A stretch of DNA of 64,000 nt from Pseudomonadota bacterium. GTDB taxonomy: Bacteria; Pseudomonadota; Alphaproteobacteria; Micavibrionales; UBA2020. How positions within the stretch are numbered: position 1 is the first letter of the stretch; the number at the start of each line of letters is the position of its first letter. Location of the stretch: the NCBI GenBank assembly GCA_023444705.1, contig JAEXMB010000095.1, positions 1 through 64,000 of the forward strand, given 5' to 3'. This document shows positions 34,894-44,826 of this stretch, one piece after another. Made by a program: the position numbers and the translations under genes. The notes below the pieces were generated by a model. That model saw only the letters and a program-made list of their open reading frames with translations. It did no database searches and was not told the DNA's origin.

Positions 34894-37800
34894 TCCGCCG
34901 CACGCTTAGCAAAGCCGCCATCCTGACGCTTGAAATCGCGGGGCTTGTCGTTCTGACGGGGCTGGCTGCGGCGCTGGCGCTGATGCTGCGTCTGCAGCAA
35001 GGGCCGCTGCCGCTTGATTTCCTGACCGAGCGCATGGAGGGCGCGTTTGCGCGTTATCAAAACGGCTTTGTCTTTGACATCGCGCGAACCACGCTGATCT
35101 GGGGCGGGCGCAATGATCCATTTATGCTGGAAATGCACGATGTGCGCGTGCGCCGCAGCGACCAGACGCCCGTGGCGGTGGTTGGGCGCGCGCGCGTGAC
35201 GTTGTCAAAGCGCGGGCTGCTGATCGGCCGCATCATTCCCAAGGAATTCTACCTCTACAGCCCTGTGGTGCGCGTGGTGCGCAACGCCGACGGCGCCTTT
35301 TCGCTCAATGTCGGGCATGGCGGCGACCTGTCGACGCCAGCCGCTGTTGAAAAAGCATGGGATGACACGGTCGAGCGCGCGCAGGAAAACGATCCCGTCG
35401 CGCAAAAGCAATTCATCGCCACGCTGATGGAGCGCATGCGCAATCCCGAATGGCATGGGGTGCTGGGTGGTTTGAACCGCATCACCATCGACGATGCGGC
35501 CTTGGCCTATGACGACCGCGTACTGGGCGTGGTCTGGCGGGCCGAACGCGCCAAGATCGTGCTGGCGCGCGTGGACCGCGGTATCGTCGCCGATACGGTG
35601 TTCGAGGGCGATTTCGGCGCGGGCGCGGGCGCGCCGCATGCTGTTGTGCGCCTGCGCGCAAGCCATGTCTGGGAACGCGCGCAAACCAATATCGAAGCGT
35701 TTTTCAGCGGTATCAATCCCGCTGTACTGGCACGTCAGAGCGAAAAGCTGGCCGTCGTGCGCGACATCGACGTCGCCCTGAAAGGTCAGGCGACGCTGAC
35801 GCTGGACGACACCATGCACCCCGAGCATGTGTCCGCCATGATCGGCAGCGACGCGGGGCGGTTTAATGCGCTCGATCTTTATCCGGCACCTGTCGATATC
35901 GCGGGCTTCGTCGTTTCCGGCACTTATGACCTCAAGACCGGCAAGGGCGACATCAGCGACCTGCGCATTAATTTCGGCGGGCCGCACATCAAGGCGGCGG
36001 CGCAGATCGCGCGCGCCCTGCCGCATACGGCACCGGACGGCAGCACCGTAGATGTGAACGGGCAGCTTGTTTCCCTGCAGGGGGTGCTGACAGATATGCC
36101 GATGGATGATCTTGGCCGCTTCTGGTCGGCCAAGCTGGCACCCGACGCGCAACACTGGGTAACCACGAACCTCAAGGACGGCACGGCGCAGACGGCCAGC
36201 ATCGACATGACACTGCTGCGCGGCGATGACGGCGCCGTCAGCCTGCAAAAGCTGGGCGGGGAGATCGCATTCAGCGGCCTGAGCGTCAATTACTTCCCGC
36301 CGATGCGCAAGGTCGAAAAGGTCGACGGCATAGCGACTTACGATGCCGACAGCTTTAATATCAAGGTCAGCGCTGGCACGCTTGGGGACATCAAGGTCAC
36401 CGGCGGCACGGTCGATATCACCGACCTTGCCCATAGCAAAAGCGAAGACAAGCACGCGCGCATCGATATTGCCGTATCGCTGTCGGGGCCGCTGAAGACC
36501 GCGCTTGAGGTGATCGACAGCGAGCCATTGCGCTACCCGTCCAAGCTGGGGCTGAAAACCGACGGAGTAAAGGGACAGGCGCAAACCGACGTCACATTCG
36601 GCTTTCCACTGCACCATGCCCTGCATATCGACGAGGTCGAGGTGAGCGCGAAATCGCAGATTAACGATGCGGTGCTGCCCGCTGTTGCGCTCGGCCAGCC
36701 GCTGAGCGGCGGGCCGTTTGCCCTGACGCTGGACAAAGGGCACTTGAACGTCAAGGGCGATGGGCGTTTTGGCGATGCGGGCATCAAGCTTGACTGGAAC
36801 AAGAACTTCACCGACCAAAGCAAACCCGCGATGGAATTGGCTGCGACGCTGACCGCACCGGCGGATATGCTGCATCTCTTTGGCGTGCCTGCCATGCTCA
36901 AGCCCTCGGGCTTTTTGCCTGCGCAGCTGTCGCTGAGCCAGCGCCATGACGGTACGGCCACGCTTGTGCTTGACGGTGACCTCGCGCCGCTTGGTTTCAG
37001 CGTTGATATGATCGGCGCCAGCAAAGGCGAGGGGCAACCGGGCACGCTGGCGCTCGAACTCGACATGAAAGACAACCGTCCCGTCAGTCTGCGCAGGATC
37101 GCGGTGGATTCACCGGCGCTCAGCGTGCAGGGGCGCATTGATTTCTCCGCCGCTACGGGCGGTGAAACCACCATCAGCCGCGTGGGTTTAAGCGCGCTGC
37201 GCTTTGGACAGAGCGACCTTAACGAAGTGGTGGCGTCCTTTGCGCCGGGGTCAGCGGCCTATGATATTGCGGTCAAGGGCAGGCAACTCGATGCGTCATC
37301 ATTGTTTGCGTCCGACGATACCCCCAATTCCGACGAAGCCGCGTCGCGCAAAGTCACGCCGCTGAGCCTTTCGGTTGCGGTCGACCGCCTGATCACCGGC
37401 GAGAACAAGGGGCTTGATGCCGTCACGCTCAGGCTGATGCGCAACGACTTTAGCCGTATCGAGCAACTGGAGCTAAACGCGACCGCAGGCGGCAAGCCCT
37501 TGCTGGTGCGCTATCTGCCTGCCCCCACGGGCGGCAAGGCGCTGCGTGTTGAGGCCGGTAACGCAGGTGCGGCGCTTGCGGCGCTGGGTGTGACGTCGGC
37601 TGTGCAGGGCGGGCAACTGGTCGTGGATGGCCAACCCGCGGTCAAGCCTGACAACGCGCGCGAGACGGCGCGCGATCTTGACGGCACGGTGGTGCTAAGC
37701 AATTTCGAGGTGCGCGGCGCGCCGATCCTTGCCAAGCTGCTCAATGCAATGTCACTCTCTGGCATTCGCGACTTGCTTAATAACAAGGGCCTGTCGTTCA

Positions 37801-38162
37801 AGCGTGCGCGGGTGCGTTTTAGCTATCTTGACCGTGGCCAGCCCGCAACCGACCGCAACCAGCGTCTGGTGCGCCTGTCGCAGGGGCAGACCTCGGGCGC
37901 GTCGCTCGGGCTGATGTTCGAGGGCAATATCGATTTGTGGCGCAAGGTTTATGAACTTAACGGCACCATCGTTCCGGTATCAGACCTCAATACCCTGCTT
38001 GATAAAATCCCCCTGCTGGGCGATGTGCTGACGGCGGGCGGAGAGGGCATTTTTGCCGCCACCTACAAAATCACCGGACCGCAAAAAGACCCCGAGGTCA
38101 GTGTCAACCCGCTATCGGTGCTTGCACCCGGCGTCTTGCGCAAGATTTTCTTTGAAGATTAA
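34890..38162 (+). CDS. Giant AsmA/YhdP-like envelope protein (DUF3971)
   Basis: 1090 residues. An N-terminal membrane anchor (LEIAGLVVLTGLAAALALML) is followed by a very long repetitive beta-strand region, DUF3971-like in the middle (for example INFGGPHIKAAAQI and the TDMPMDDLGRFWSAKLAPDAQHWVTTNL stretch). The C-terminal AsmA-like part is typified by LDGTVVLSNFEVRGAPILAKLLNAMSLSGIRDLL. Members of the AsmA/TamB/YhdP group bridge inner and outer membrane and are implicated in glycerophospholipid transport. It overlaps the hydrolase gene by four bases. Together with tamB, two such bridges lie within 10 kb, in different operons. Confidence 0.85.
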   Translation: MIRRTLSKAAILTLEIAGLVVLTGLAAALALMLRLQQGPLPLDFLTERMEGAFARYQNGFVFDIARTTLIWGGRNDPFMLEMHDVRVRRSDQTPVAVVGRARVTLSKRGLLIGRIIPKEFYLYSPVVRVVRNADGAFSLNVGHGGDLSTPAAVEKAWDDTVERAQENDPVAQKQFIATLMERMRNPEWHGVLGGLNRITIDDAALAYDDRVLGVVWRAERAKIVLARVDRGIVADTVFEGDFGAGAGAPHAVVRLRASHVWERAQTNIEAFFSGINPAVLARQSEKLAVVRDIDVALKGQATLTLDDTMHPEHVSAMIGSDAGRFNALDLYPAPVDIAGFVVSGTYDLKTGKGDISDLRINFGGPHIKAAAQIARALPHTAPDGSTVDVNGQLVSLQGVLTDMPMDDLGRFWSAKLAPDAQHWVTTNLKDGTAQTASIDMTLLRGDDGAVSLQKLGGEIAFSGLSVNYFPPMRKVEKVDGIATYDADSFNIKVSAGTLGDIKVTGGTVDITDLAHSKSEDKHARIDIAVSLSGPLKTALEVIDSEPLRYPSKLGLKTDGVKGQAQTDVTFGFPLHHALHIDEVEVSAKSQINDAVLPAVALGQPLSGGPFALTLDKGHLNVKGDGRFGDAGIKLDWNKNFTDQSKPAMELAATLTAPADMLHLFGVPAMLKPSGFLPAQLSLSQRHDGTATLVLDGDLAPLGFSVDMIGASKGEGQPGTLALELDMKDNRPVSLRRIAVDSPALSVQGRIDFSAATGGETTISRVGLSALRFGQSDLNEVVASFAPGSAAYDIAVKGRQLDASSLFASDDTPNSDEAASRKVTPLSLSVAVDRLITGENKGLDAVTLRLMRNDFSRIEQLELNATAGGKPLLVRYLPAPTGGKALRVEAGNAGAALAALGVTSAVQGGQLVVDGQPAVKPDNARETARDLDGTVVLSNFEVRGAPILAKLLNAMSLSGIRDLLNNKGLSFKRARVRFSYLDRGQPATDRNQRLVRLSQGQTSGASLGLMFEGNIDLWRKVYELNGTIVPVSDLNTLLDKIPLLGDVLTAGGEGIFAATYKITGPQKDPEVSVNPLSVLAPGVLRKIFFED

Positions 38163-38228
38163 AGGCTTAAGCCTGATTTGACAGGGGAGGGCGCGGCGCA
38201 ATAGAATGCAGCCTTTCCGGAGTTCGCG

Positions 38229-38702
38229 ATGCCGCGTTTTTATTTCAAGATGCCTTTCACAAAAAGCCTTTCCTATGCGTTCGCCCGCGTGAGCGGGGCG
38301 GCTGTTTTGTTTACCAATATTGTCTGCCGCGCAGGGCATGACGGCGGGCGCACGGATTTGCGCCGTACTGTGGGGCAGGGCATGAACAACCGCTACTCCT
38401 TTATCTGGTATGAGATGCGGCCGTTGCCCGATGACGCAACGCTTTACAGTATCGAGCGGTGTTCCTACACGCGCAACAGCTGGGCGGGGATCAGCGGCGC
38501 GCGCGTATATAACCAGCAACGCTACCGCCGTCCGCAGCTCAGCCCGCGTCATGGCGTTTATTTCTCGCGTCACGAAGCGGTCGCGGAGATGAAGCGCCTT
38601 GAACAAAACCTGCTGGAAAAAGAAGGCTACGTTGCCGTCAGCAACACGCCTGCAGCGATGAAAGCCCTGAGCGTTCACAAGGTGCCGTTTTACGGGCGCT
38701 AG
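38229..38702 (+). CDS. Hypothetical protein, unrecognised
   Basis: 157 residues, basic and aromatic. An N-terminal stretch (SLSYAFARVSGAAVLFTNIVC) is mildly hydrophobic but interrupted by charges, so it is not a convincing signal peptide. The centre is Tyr/Arg-rich (RYSFIWYEMRPLPDDATLY, SGARVYNQQRYRRPQ), and the end (AEMKRLEQNLLEKEGY) is helical. A GGAG site lies about seven bases before the ATG. It stands between the AsmA-like gene and tyrS, convergent with tyrS with six bases between stops. No function proposed. Confidence 0.6.
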   Translation: MPRFYFKMPFTKSLSYAFARVSGAAVLFTNIVCRAGHDGGRTDLRRTVGQGMNNRYSFIWYEMRPLPDDATLYSIERCSYTRNSWAGISGARVYNQQRYRRPQLSPRHGVYFSRHEAVAEMKRLEQNLLEKEGYVAVSNTPAAMKALSVHKVPFYGR

Positions 38703-38707
38703 GCGCT

Positions 38708-39949
38708 TTAGCCGACAACCACCAAAACATGTTTTTTCTTGCCGGCGGAAAGCTTGATTTCGCCGTTGACGAGGTGCGCCGTTGTGACGGGCATGTTGTC
38801 GTTGTCGATTTTCTCGTCATTGATGCGCGCACCGCCACCCGCGATCAGGCGGCGTGCCTCGCTGCCCGAGGCGGCAAGCCCCGCATCCTTGAACAGCGCA
38901 TAAGCGGCAATACCCGCCGTCAGCGCGTCGATGCCTACAACATAGCGCGGCAAGCCGTCGGCGTTCGCGCCTTCTTCAAACGTCTTGCGGGCAGTTTCGG
39001 CGGCGGCCTCGGCACTGGCGCGGCCACGCACAAGCGCGGTGGCTTCGAGCGCGAGAATCTTTTTGGCTTCGTTGATCTCGCTGCCTTTGAGCTTTTCAAG
39101 TTTTTCGATCTCATTGATCGGCATCTCGGTAAAGATGCGCAGGAAGCGGCCCACATCGCCGTCCTCGGTATTGCGCCAGTATTGGTAGAAGTCGTAGGAA
39201 CTGAGTTTTTCTTCCTTGAGCCAGACAGCGCCGCCCTCGGTCTTGCCCATCTTTTTGCCCGAGGCGGTGGTCAGCAGGGGGGCGGTGAGGCCAAAGATTT
39301 CCTTTTGCTCGATGCGGCGCGCAAGCTCCACCCCCTGAATGATGTTGCCCCACTGGTCTGATCCCGACATCTGCAGGCGGCAGTTGCGGGTGCGCAACAG
39401 GTGCAGGTAGTCGTAACCCTGCAGGATCATGTAGTTGAATTCAAGGAAGCTCATCGACTGTTCGCGGTCAAGACGTTGCTTGACGCTATCCATCGACAGC
39501 ATACGGTTCATCGAAAAATGCGTGCCGTAGTCGCGCAGGAAGTCGATGTAGTTGATGTTGCGTAGCCAGTCGGCATTATTGACGATTTCGATCGGGTCTT
39601 TTTCAAGGCCGCTGTTGAGAATTTTTCCCAGCACCGCGCTGATCGACGCGACGTTGCTGGCGATGGTCTGTTCGGTCATGACGGGGCGGGCGTCGTCCTT
39701 GCCCGTCGGGTCGCCGATCATGCCGGTGACACCGCCGACGAGGATGATCGGATTGTGGCCGCATTTCTTCAGCCAGCGCATCATCAGATAGGGGATGAGG
39801 TGACCGACGTGCGGGCTGTCGCCGGTGGGGTCGATGCCGCAATAGGCGGTGACGCGCTCGGACGTCAGCAACGCATCCAATCCTTCCAGATTGGTGCATT
39901 GGTGGATGAACCCACGTTCTTGCATGATATTAAGGAATTCCGAGCGCAT
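38708..39949 (-). CDS. tyrS: Tyrosyl-tRNA synthetase
   Basis: 413-residue class I aminoacyl-tRNA synthetase that charges tRNA-Tyr. Seen: CGIDPTGDSPHVGHLIP with the HIGH-equivalent PHVGH near residue 52, the tyrosine pocket motif MILQGYDYLHL and QMSGSDQWGN, the KMSKS-equivalent KMGKTEGG, and a C-terminal S4 RNA-binding domain (about 345-410: SGSEARRLIAGGGARINDE). The ATG at 39949 is chosen; the frame runs to 40150 but that part overlaps anmK and its N-terminus would be atypical. tyrS and anmK are transcribed divergently from a 106-base gap. Confidence 0.96.
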   Translation of the reverse strand: MRSEFLNIMQERGFIHQCTNLEGLDALLTSERVTAYCGIDPTGDSPHVGHLIPYLMMRWLKKCGHNPIILVGGVTGMIGDPTGKDDARPVMTEQTIASNVASISAVLGKILNSGLEKDPIEIVNNADWLRNINYIDFLRDYGTHFSMNRMLSMDSVKQRLDREQSMSFLEFNYMILQGYDYLHLLRTRNCRLQMSGSDQWGNIIQGVELARRIEQKEIFGLTAPLLTTASGKKMGKTEGGAVWLKEEKLSSYDFYQYWRNTEDGDVGRFLRIFTEMPINEIEKLEKLKGSEINEAKKILALEATALVRGRASAEAAAETARKTFEEGANADGLPRYVVGIDALTAGIAAYALFKDAGLAASGSEARRLIAGGGARINDEKIDNDNMPVTTAHLVNGEIKLSAGKKKHVLVVVG

Positions 39950-39966
39950 GTCAGGCGGCCTCCGTC

Positions 39967-39996
39967 TTGGCCTTGGTGATGAAATCGGCTTATAAT
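39967..39996 (+). promoter_or_regulatory. Candidate promoter for anmK
   Basis: A consensus TATAAT at 39991-39996 is preceded after 18 bases by TTGGCC (39967-39972). The predicted start is near 40003, about 53 bases before the anmK ATG. The same AT-rich patch could also serve tyrS on the other strand. Confidence 0.5.
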
Positions 39997-40055
39997 ATAC
40001 AGAGATGCCCACCCCCTGCCAAGGCGTGTTCCCGCGCCCCAAAAGGAGCTTTTTC

Positions 40056-41135
40056 ATGAAGACCTTACGCGCCATCGGCCTGATGAGCGGTACCTCGCTG
40101 GACGGCGTGGACGCAGCCTTGCTCGATACCGACGGCGAGGGTTTTATCAAGCCGCTTGGCTGGGTGCATATCCCCTATGACGCGGACCTGCGCGAGCGCA
40201 CCCGCGCGCTGTTCAACCGCGAACCTGACGCTGCCGTCGCGCGCGAGCTTACCCTTGTCAATGCGCAGGCGGTCAAGGCGCTGCTGGAAAAATACGCCCT
40301 GTCGCCGGCGGATATCGATGTGATCGGCTATCACGGGCAGACCATCGCCCACGCCCCCGAACGCCGCTATACCTGCCAGCTTGGCGATGGCCCGCTGCTG
40401 GCAGAGATGACGGGCATCGACGTCGTCAACGACCTGCGCCTGGCGGATGTGAAAGCGGGCGGGCAGGGGGCACCGCTGGTGCCTGTCTATCATCAGGCAA
40501 TGGCGGCAGAGATGGAAAAACCCGTTGCCATCCTCAATATCGGCGGTGTCGCCAACGCGACCTATATCGGTGCCAATGGCGAGCTGATCGCTTTTGACGT
40601 CGGGCCCGGCAACGCGTTGCTCGACGACTGGATGATGAAACATACCGACAGCCGCTACGATCAGGACGGCGCCACCGCCGCGCGCGGAACGGTGAACGAG
40701 GCCGCGCTGGCGCAACTGCTGGCGGATGACTATTTCAGCCGGCCCGCGCCCAAGTCGCTCGACCGTAATCATTTCTCGGTTGCGCCGCTGGAAGGACTGC
40801 CGCTGGAAGACGGTGCGGCAACCCTGGCGGCGTTTACGGTTGCGGGTGTGGCGCAATCGCTGGCGCATTTCCCCGCAGCGCCCAGGCAATGGCTGGTTGC
40901 GGGCGGTGGCCGCTACAATAAATTCTTCATGCAAAAGATGGCCGAAAAACTGGGGGTCCCGGTGTCGGACATCCACGCGTTCGGCTTTAACGGAGACGCG
41001 ACCGAGGCCGAGGCCTGGGCCTACCTTGCCGTGCGCAGCCTGAAAGGCTTGCCCATTACCTTCCCGCTGACCACGGGCATCGAAGCACCAATGACGGGCG
41101 GGGTGCTGCATCAGGCCAGCACACGTGCTGCCTGA
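40056..41135 (+). CDS. anmK: Anhydro-N-acetylmuramic acid kinase
   Basis: 359 residues of the sugar-kinase fold. It phosphorylates and opens 1,6-anhydroMurNAc released from peptidoglycan, a step of cell-wall recycling. Seen: IGLMSGTSLDGVDAAL at the N-terminus, IGYHGQTIAH, VNDLRLADVKAGGQGAPL, ILNIGGVAN, DVGPGNALLD with the catalytic Asp region, and LVAGGGRYN. AGGAG at 40044-40048 fixes the ATG at 40056, though the frame is open from 40005. The stop shares one base with the sua5 start. Confidence 0.95.
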   Translation: MKTLRAIGLMSGTSLDGVDAALLDTDGEGFIKPLGWVHIPYDADLRERTRALFNREPDAAVARELTLVNAQAVKALLEKYALSPADIDVIGYHGQTIAHAPERRYTCQLGDGPLLAEMTGIDVVNDLRLADVKAGGQGAPLVPVYHQAMAAEMEKPVAILNIGGVANATYIGANGELIAFDVGPGNALLDDWMMKHTDSRYDQDGATAARGTVNEAALAQLLADDYFSRPAPKSLDRNHFSVAPLEGLPLEDGAATLAAFTVAGVAQSLAHFPAAPRQWLVAGGGRYNKFFMQKMAEKLGVPVSDIHAFGFNGDATEAEAWAYLAVRSLKGLPITFPLTTGIEAPMTGGVLHQASTRAA

Positions 41136-42130
41136 TGGAACTGATTGATACCACCGATGACGGCATTGCCCGCGCCGCCGCCCATATGCGGGCAGGCGGC
41201 CTTTGCGCGTTGCCGACGGAAACCGTTTATGGTCTTGGCGCTGACGCCACCAATGACACGGCGGTGGCGCGTATTTTTGCCGCCAAGGGCAGGCCGCAGA
41301 TCAATCCGGTCATCGTGCATTACCTCAACGTGCGCGATATGGCTGACGATGTTATGCTGCCGCCCGTCGCGCTTGAGCTTGCCTCGATCTTCTGGCCGGG
41401 TCCGCTGACGCTGATCCTGCCGCGCAAGGAAGGCTCACGCCTGTCTCTGCTGACCTCGGCGGGATTGCCGACACAGGGTGTGCGCTGTCCCGATCATCCT
41501 GTCGCGCGCAAGCTGCTGGCGGCGCTTGGCAAGCCGATAGCAGCGCCCAGTGCCAATGCCTCGGGCACGATGTCGCCCACCACGCCCCAGCATGTCATCA
41601 ATAGTCTTGGCGATGCGGCAGAGATGGTGCTGGCGGGTGGCAAGGCGCGGGTGGGGCTTGAATCAACCGTGGTCGACGTGACGGGCGAACGCCCCGTGAT
41701 GCTGCGACCCGGGGCCGTGACGGTCGAGGATATCGAGCAAGCCCTTGGCATTAAAATCGATGTCGAAATCGAAGCGGTCGATGACAGGCCGAAATCGCCC
41801 GGGCAGTTGCTCAAACACTATGCCCCCGATACGCCGCTGCGCCTGCGCGCGGTTGACGTCAAAAAAGACGAGGCGTTGTTGGCCTTCGGCAGCCTGAAAT
41901 TCATGGGGGTTGAGGGCGGCGGTTTTGCGCGTGATCTGCCCATGCACCTGCGCCCAAATCTCAGCGAAAGCGGTGATTTGACCGAAGCGGCGGCGAACTT
42001 GTTCGCCATGCTCCATCAGTTGGACCAGCAGGGGGTGGCGCGCATTGCGGTGATGGATATTCCCAACGTCGGCCTTGGCATGGCAATCAATGACCGCCTC
42101 AAGCGTGCGGCCGGTGCGCAGGCCCTGTAA
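41135..42130 (+). CDS. L-threonylcarbamoyladenylate synthase (Sua5 type)
   Basis: 331 residues. The N-terminal YrdC domain (about 1-200) has GLCALPTETVYGLGADA, KGRPQINPVIVHY and APSANASGTMSPTT, which bind ATP, threonine and bicarbonate. The extra C-terminal ~120 residues make this the two-domain Sua5 form rather than short TsaC; that domain starts after SPGQLLKHYAPDTPL. It makes the threonylcarbamoyl-AMP used for t6A37 in ANN-decoding tRNAs. It is translationally coupled to anmK. Confidence 0.93.
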   Translation: MELIDTTDDGIARAAAHMRAGGLCALPTETVYGLGADATNDTAVARIFAAKGRPQINPVIVHYLNVRDMADDVMLPPVALELASIFWPGPLTLILPRKEGSRLSLLTSAGLPTQGVRCPDHPVARKLLAALGKPIAAPSANASGTMSPTTPQHVINSLGDAAEMVLAGGKARVGLESTVVDVTGERPVMLRPGAVTVEDIEQALGIKIDVEIEAVDDRPKSPGQLLKHYAPDTPLRLRAVDVKKDEALLAFGSLKFMGVEGGGFARDLPMHLRPNLSESGDLTEAAANLFAMLHQLDQQGVARIAVMDIPNVGLGMAINDRLKRAAGAQAL

Positions 42131-42149
42131 ATTCAAAATCGCGCAAGGC

Positions 42150-43019
42150 TTATAACTTCAGCGCCGCCAGTTTAAAGGCCGGAAAGAACGCGCCGAGTTG
42201 ATCCAGCACGTCTTTGAGTGCAGAAAGATCGGCGTGGTCCATCGGGCTGACGGCCTCGTTATAATCAAGTTTGCCGTCATTGTTTTTATCGTGTGCCGCT
42301 ATGATGTCATCGGCAAGGCCCGCCACCTCTTTGGCGCGGGTGGCAACGGCATCGATGGCTGCCGCATCAAGCACATGATGTTCGGCCAACGCGCCCAGCA
42401 AGGTGGCGCTGGCCAGACCGAGCTTGATTTCCACCAGCGACAAGGCTGCGTCGTTGTTATCGTCCATCGCCTTGAACAACACGCGCGCGCAATCTTGGGA
42501 CAGGTTGCGCGGTGCCGTGGTGCTGGCGTCACCGCTGATGGCGCAGGCCTCGTCGATGCGGTCGATGTAGCGCATCACGCGCTGCAACGGTTTCGGAATG
42601 ACAGCCGGGGTGTCGGGGCAATTGGTATAGTCCAGCGGCTGGTCGAGCGTCAGGCTCTCCCATTCCATGTTTTTGCCCGTCTGCGCGGGCAGGCCGGTGC
42701 GCAGCACGCCGTCTTCCTGCCGCATGACGGCGGTGGTCGTACCGTCAAGGGCGAGAATCAGGTGGTCGGCCCCCGTGCCGCGGCGCACGTAGCGCCCCAG
42801 TTCCAGCCGGTCGGGGGCGGATTTTAGGTAAAAATGGCGGGTGAAACTCAGCGCTTCCTGCGTATTGGCGCAATCGGGTGCTGCCCAATGGCCCGCGATC
42901 TCGCTTTTGGCCCCTGTCTTCGCTTGAGATTCCACGGCATTGACGCTACAAATAGCGGCAATAAGTAAAACACCCCCCAAGAGCTTAACACACTTCAGCG
43001 AAGCAGATTTCACGCGCAT
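42150..43019 (-). CDS. Exported EF-hand protein
   Basis: 289 residues. A signal peptide is likely ([25 protein letters not shown]). Two EF-hand calcium loops are visible: [12 protein letters not shown] near residue 190, with the usual Gly replaced by Ala, and [12 protein letters not shown] near 255, which fits the consensus fully. The N-terminal half has paired Cys residues and no family I recognise. The ATG at 43019 gives a good signal peptide; an adjacent ATG at 43022 would overlap the lepA start codon. It is divergent from lepA with essentially no gap and convergent with sua5. Confidence 0.72.
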   Translation of the reverse strand: MRVKSASLKCVKLLGGVLLIAAICSVNAVESQAKTGAKSEIAGHWAAPDCANTQEALSFTRHFYLKSAPDRLELGRYVRRGTGADHLILALDGTTTAVMRQEDGVLRTGLPAQTGKNMEWESLTLDQPLDYTNCPDTPAVIPKPLQRVMRYIDRIDEACAISGDASTTAPRNLSQDCARVLFKAMDDNNDAALSLVEIKLGLASATLLGALAEHHVLDAAAIDAVATRAKEVAGLADDIIAAHDKNNDGKLDYNEAVSPMDHADLSALKDVLDQLGAFFPAFKLAALKL

Positions 43020-43020
43020 C

Positions 43021-44826
43021 ATGACCGACCAAAAACACATCCGGAATTTCTCGATTATTGCCCACATCGACCACGGCAAGTCAACCCTTGCCGACCGTCT
43101 CATCCAGACATGCGGCGGGGTAGAGTTGCGCGAGATGAAAGAGCAGATGCTCGACAACATGGAGATCGAGCGCGAGCGCGGCATCACCATCAAGGCGCAG
43201 ACCGTGCGCCTGAGCTACAAAGCCAAAAACGGCGAGACGTATCAGCTGAACCTGATGGACACGCCGGGCCACGTCGACTTCGCGTATGAGGTCAGCCGCT
43301 CGCTCGCCGCCTGCGAAGGCGCGTTGCTGGTCGTCGACGCCTCGCAGGGGGTGGAGGCGCAGACGCTTGCCAACGTCTATCAGGCGCTCGACAACAATCT
43401 TGAAATCGTGCCGGTCATCAACAAGATCGACCTGCCCGCCGCCGACGTCGACCGCGTCAAGCAACAGATCGAAGACGTGATCGGCATCGACGCATCCGAC
43501 GCCATCCCGACCTCGGCCAAATCGGGCATCGGCATCGAAGACCTGCTCGAAGGCATCGTGCATCGCCTGCCGTCGCCCAAGGGTGATCCGGCGGCACCGC
43601 TGAAGGCCCTGCTGGTCGACAGCTGGTACGACCCATACCTGGGCGTCGTCATTCTGGTGCGCGTCTTCGAAGGCACCGTAAAGGTCAAAGACAAACTGCG
43701 TTTCATGAGTACCGGCGCGGCTTACGAGGCCGACCGTGTGGGGGTCTTTACGCCAAAGCACGTGATGACGGGCGAGCTGAAGCCCGGAGAGATGGGCTTT
43801 ATCACCTGCGGCATCAAAACCATTACCGAGACCAAGATCGGCGATACCATCACGCTCGACCGCACGCCGACCGCGCAGATGCTGGCAGGCTTCAAGCCAT
43901 CGGTGCCGATGGTATTTTGCTCCCTGTTTCCTGTCGACAGCAGCGAATTTGAAAAACTGCGCGAGAGCATCGGCAAGCTGGCGCTCAACGACGCATCGCT
44001 GCATTACGAGGCCGAAAGCTCTAATGCCCTTGGCATGGGGTTCCGCTGCGGCTTCCTTGGCCTGTTGCACCTTGAAATCATTCAGGAGCGACTGAGCCGC
44101 GAATTCAACCTCGAGCTGATCCCGACGGCGCCTTCGGTGGTCTATAAAATCCATCTCACCAACAATACCGAGATGGAACTTTACAACCCCGCCGACATGC
44201 CCGACGTGGTGCGCATCAAGACAATCGAAGAACCGTGGATCAAAGCCACTATCATGGTGCCCGACGAATACCTCGGCGGTATTTTGCAACTGTGTCAGGA
44301 ACGCCGTGGCGTGCAAAAAGAACTGACCTGGGTGGGCAGCCGCGCGATGGCGGTTTACCGCCTGCCGCTCAACGAGGTGGTGTTCGATTTTTACGACCGC
44401 CTCAAGTCGATCAGCCGCGGTTACGCCAGTATGGATTACGTGCTGGATGGTTTCGAGGAAGGCGACCTTGTGCGCCTGAACATCCTCGTCAACCAGGAGC
44501 CGCTTGACGCGCTGTCGATGATCGTCCACCGCAGTCAGGCCGAGCGCCGCGGCCGCCAGTTGTGCGAGCGCCTCAAAGACCTCATTCCGCGCCAGATGTT
44601 CAAGATCGCCATTCAGGCCACTATCGGCGGCAAGGTTGTTGCGCGCGAGGATGTCTCGGCGCTGCGCAAGGACGTGACCGCGAAGTGCTACGGCGGCGAC
44701 ATCAGCCGCAAGCGCAAACTGCTCGACAAGCAAAAAGAGGGCAAGAAGAAGATGCGCCAGTATGGCAACGTCGAAATTCCGCAGTCGGCGTTTATCTCGG
44801 CCCTGCGCATGGATGACGGCAAGTAA
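43021..44826 (+). CDS. lepA: Elongation factor 4 (LepA)
   Basis: 601 residues, the standard length of this ribosome-associated GTPase, which acts in initiation or back-translocation. G-domain motifs: [14 protein letters not shown] (G1), RGITIKAQ (G2), DTPGHVDF (G3), NKIDLP (G4) and TSAKSG (G5). The C-terminal LepA-specific domain is seen in [25 protein letters not shown] and [20 protein letters not shown]. The ATG at 43021 gives the normal family start [16 protein letters not shown]; the longer frame from 42940 would start at a TTG and lacks support. The start codon nearly coincides with that of the divergent EF-hand gene, so any promoter must lie inside that gene. Confidence 0.96.
   Translation: MTDQKHIRNFSIIAHIDHGKSTLADRLIQTCGGVELREMKEQMLDNMEIERERGITIKAQTVRLSYKAKNGETYQLNLMDTPGHVDFAYEVSRSLAACEGALLVVDASQGVEAQTLANVYQALDNNLEIVPVINKIDLPAADVDRVKQQIEDVIGIDASDAIPTSAKSGIGIEDLLEGIVHRLPSPKGDPAAPLKALLVDSWYDPYLGVVILVRVFEGTVKVKDKLRFMSTGAAYEADRVGVFTPKHVMTGELKPGEMGFITCGIKTITETKIGDTITLDRTPTAQMLAGFKPSVPMVFCSLFPVDSSEFEKLRESIGKLALNDASLHYEAESSNALGMGFRCGFLGLLHLEIIQERLSREFNLELIPTAPSVVYKIHLTNNTEMELYNPADMPDVVRIKTIEEPWIKATIMVPDEYLGGILQLCQERRGVQKELTWVGSRAMAVYRLPLNEVVFDFYDRLKSISRGYASMDYVLDGFEEGDLVRLNILVNQEPLDALSMIVHRSQAERRGRQLCERLKDLIPRQMFKIAIQATIGGKVVAREDVSALRKDVTAKCYGGDISRKRKLLDKQKEGKKKMRQYGNVEIPQSAFISALRMDDGK

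Noticed and set aside
35205..37037. 610-residue frame antisense to the AsmA-like gene
   Set aside because: The AsmA-like frame is continuous over 1090 residues with a membrane anchor and family ending; the other strand has no start context or motif.
38164..38175. Palindrome AGGCTTAAGCCT after the AsmA-like gene as a terminator
   Set aside because: The stem is only four to six pairs with no real loop, and the following GATTT is not a T-run.
43081..44733. 550-residue frame antisense to lepA
   Set aside because: LepA is complete and canonical; the antisense frame is a composition artefact.
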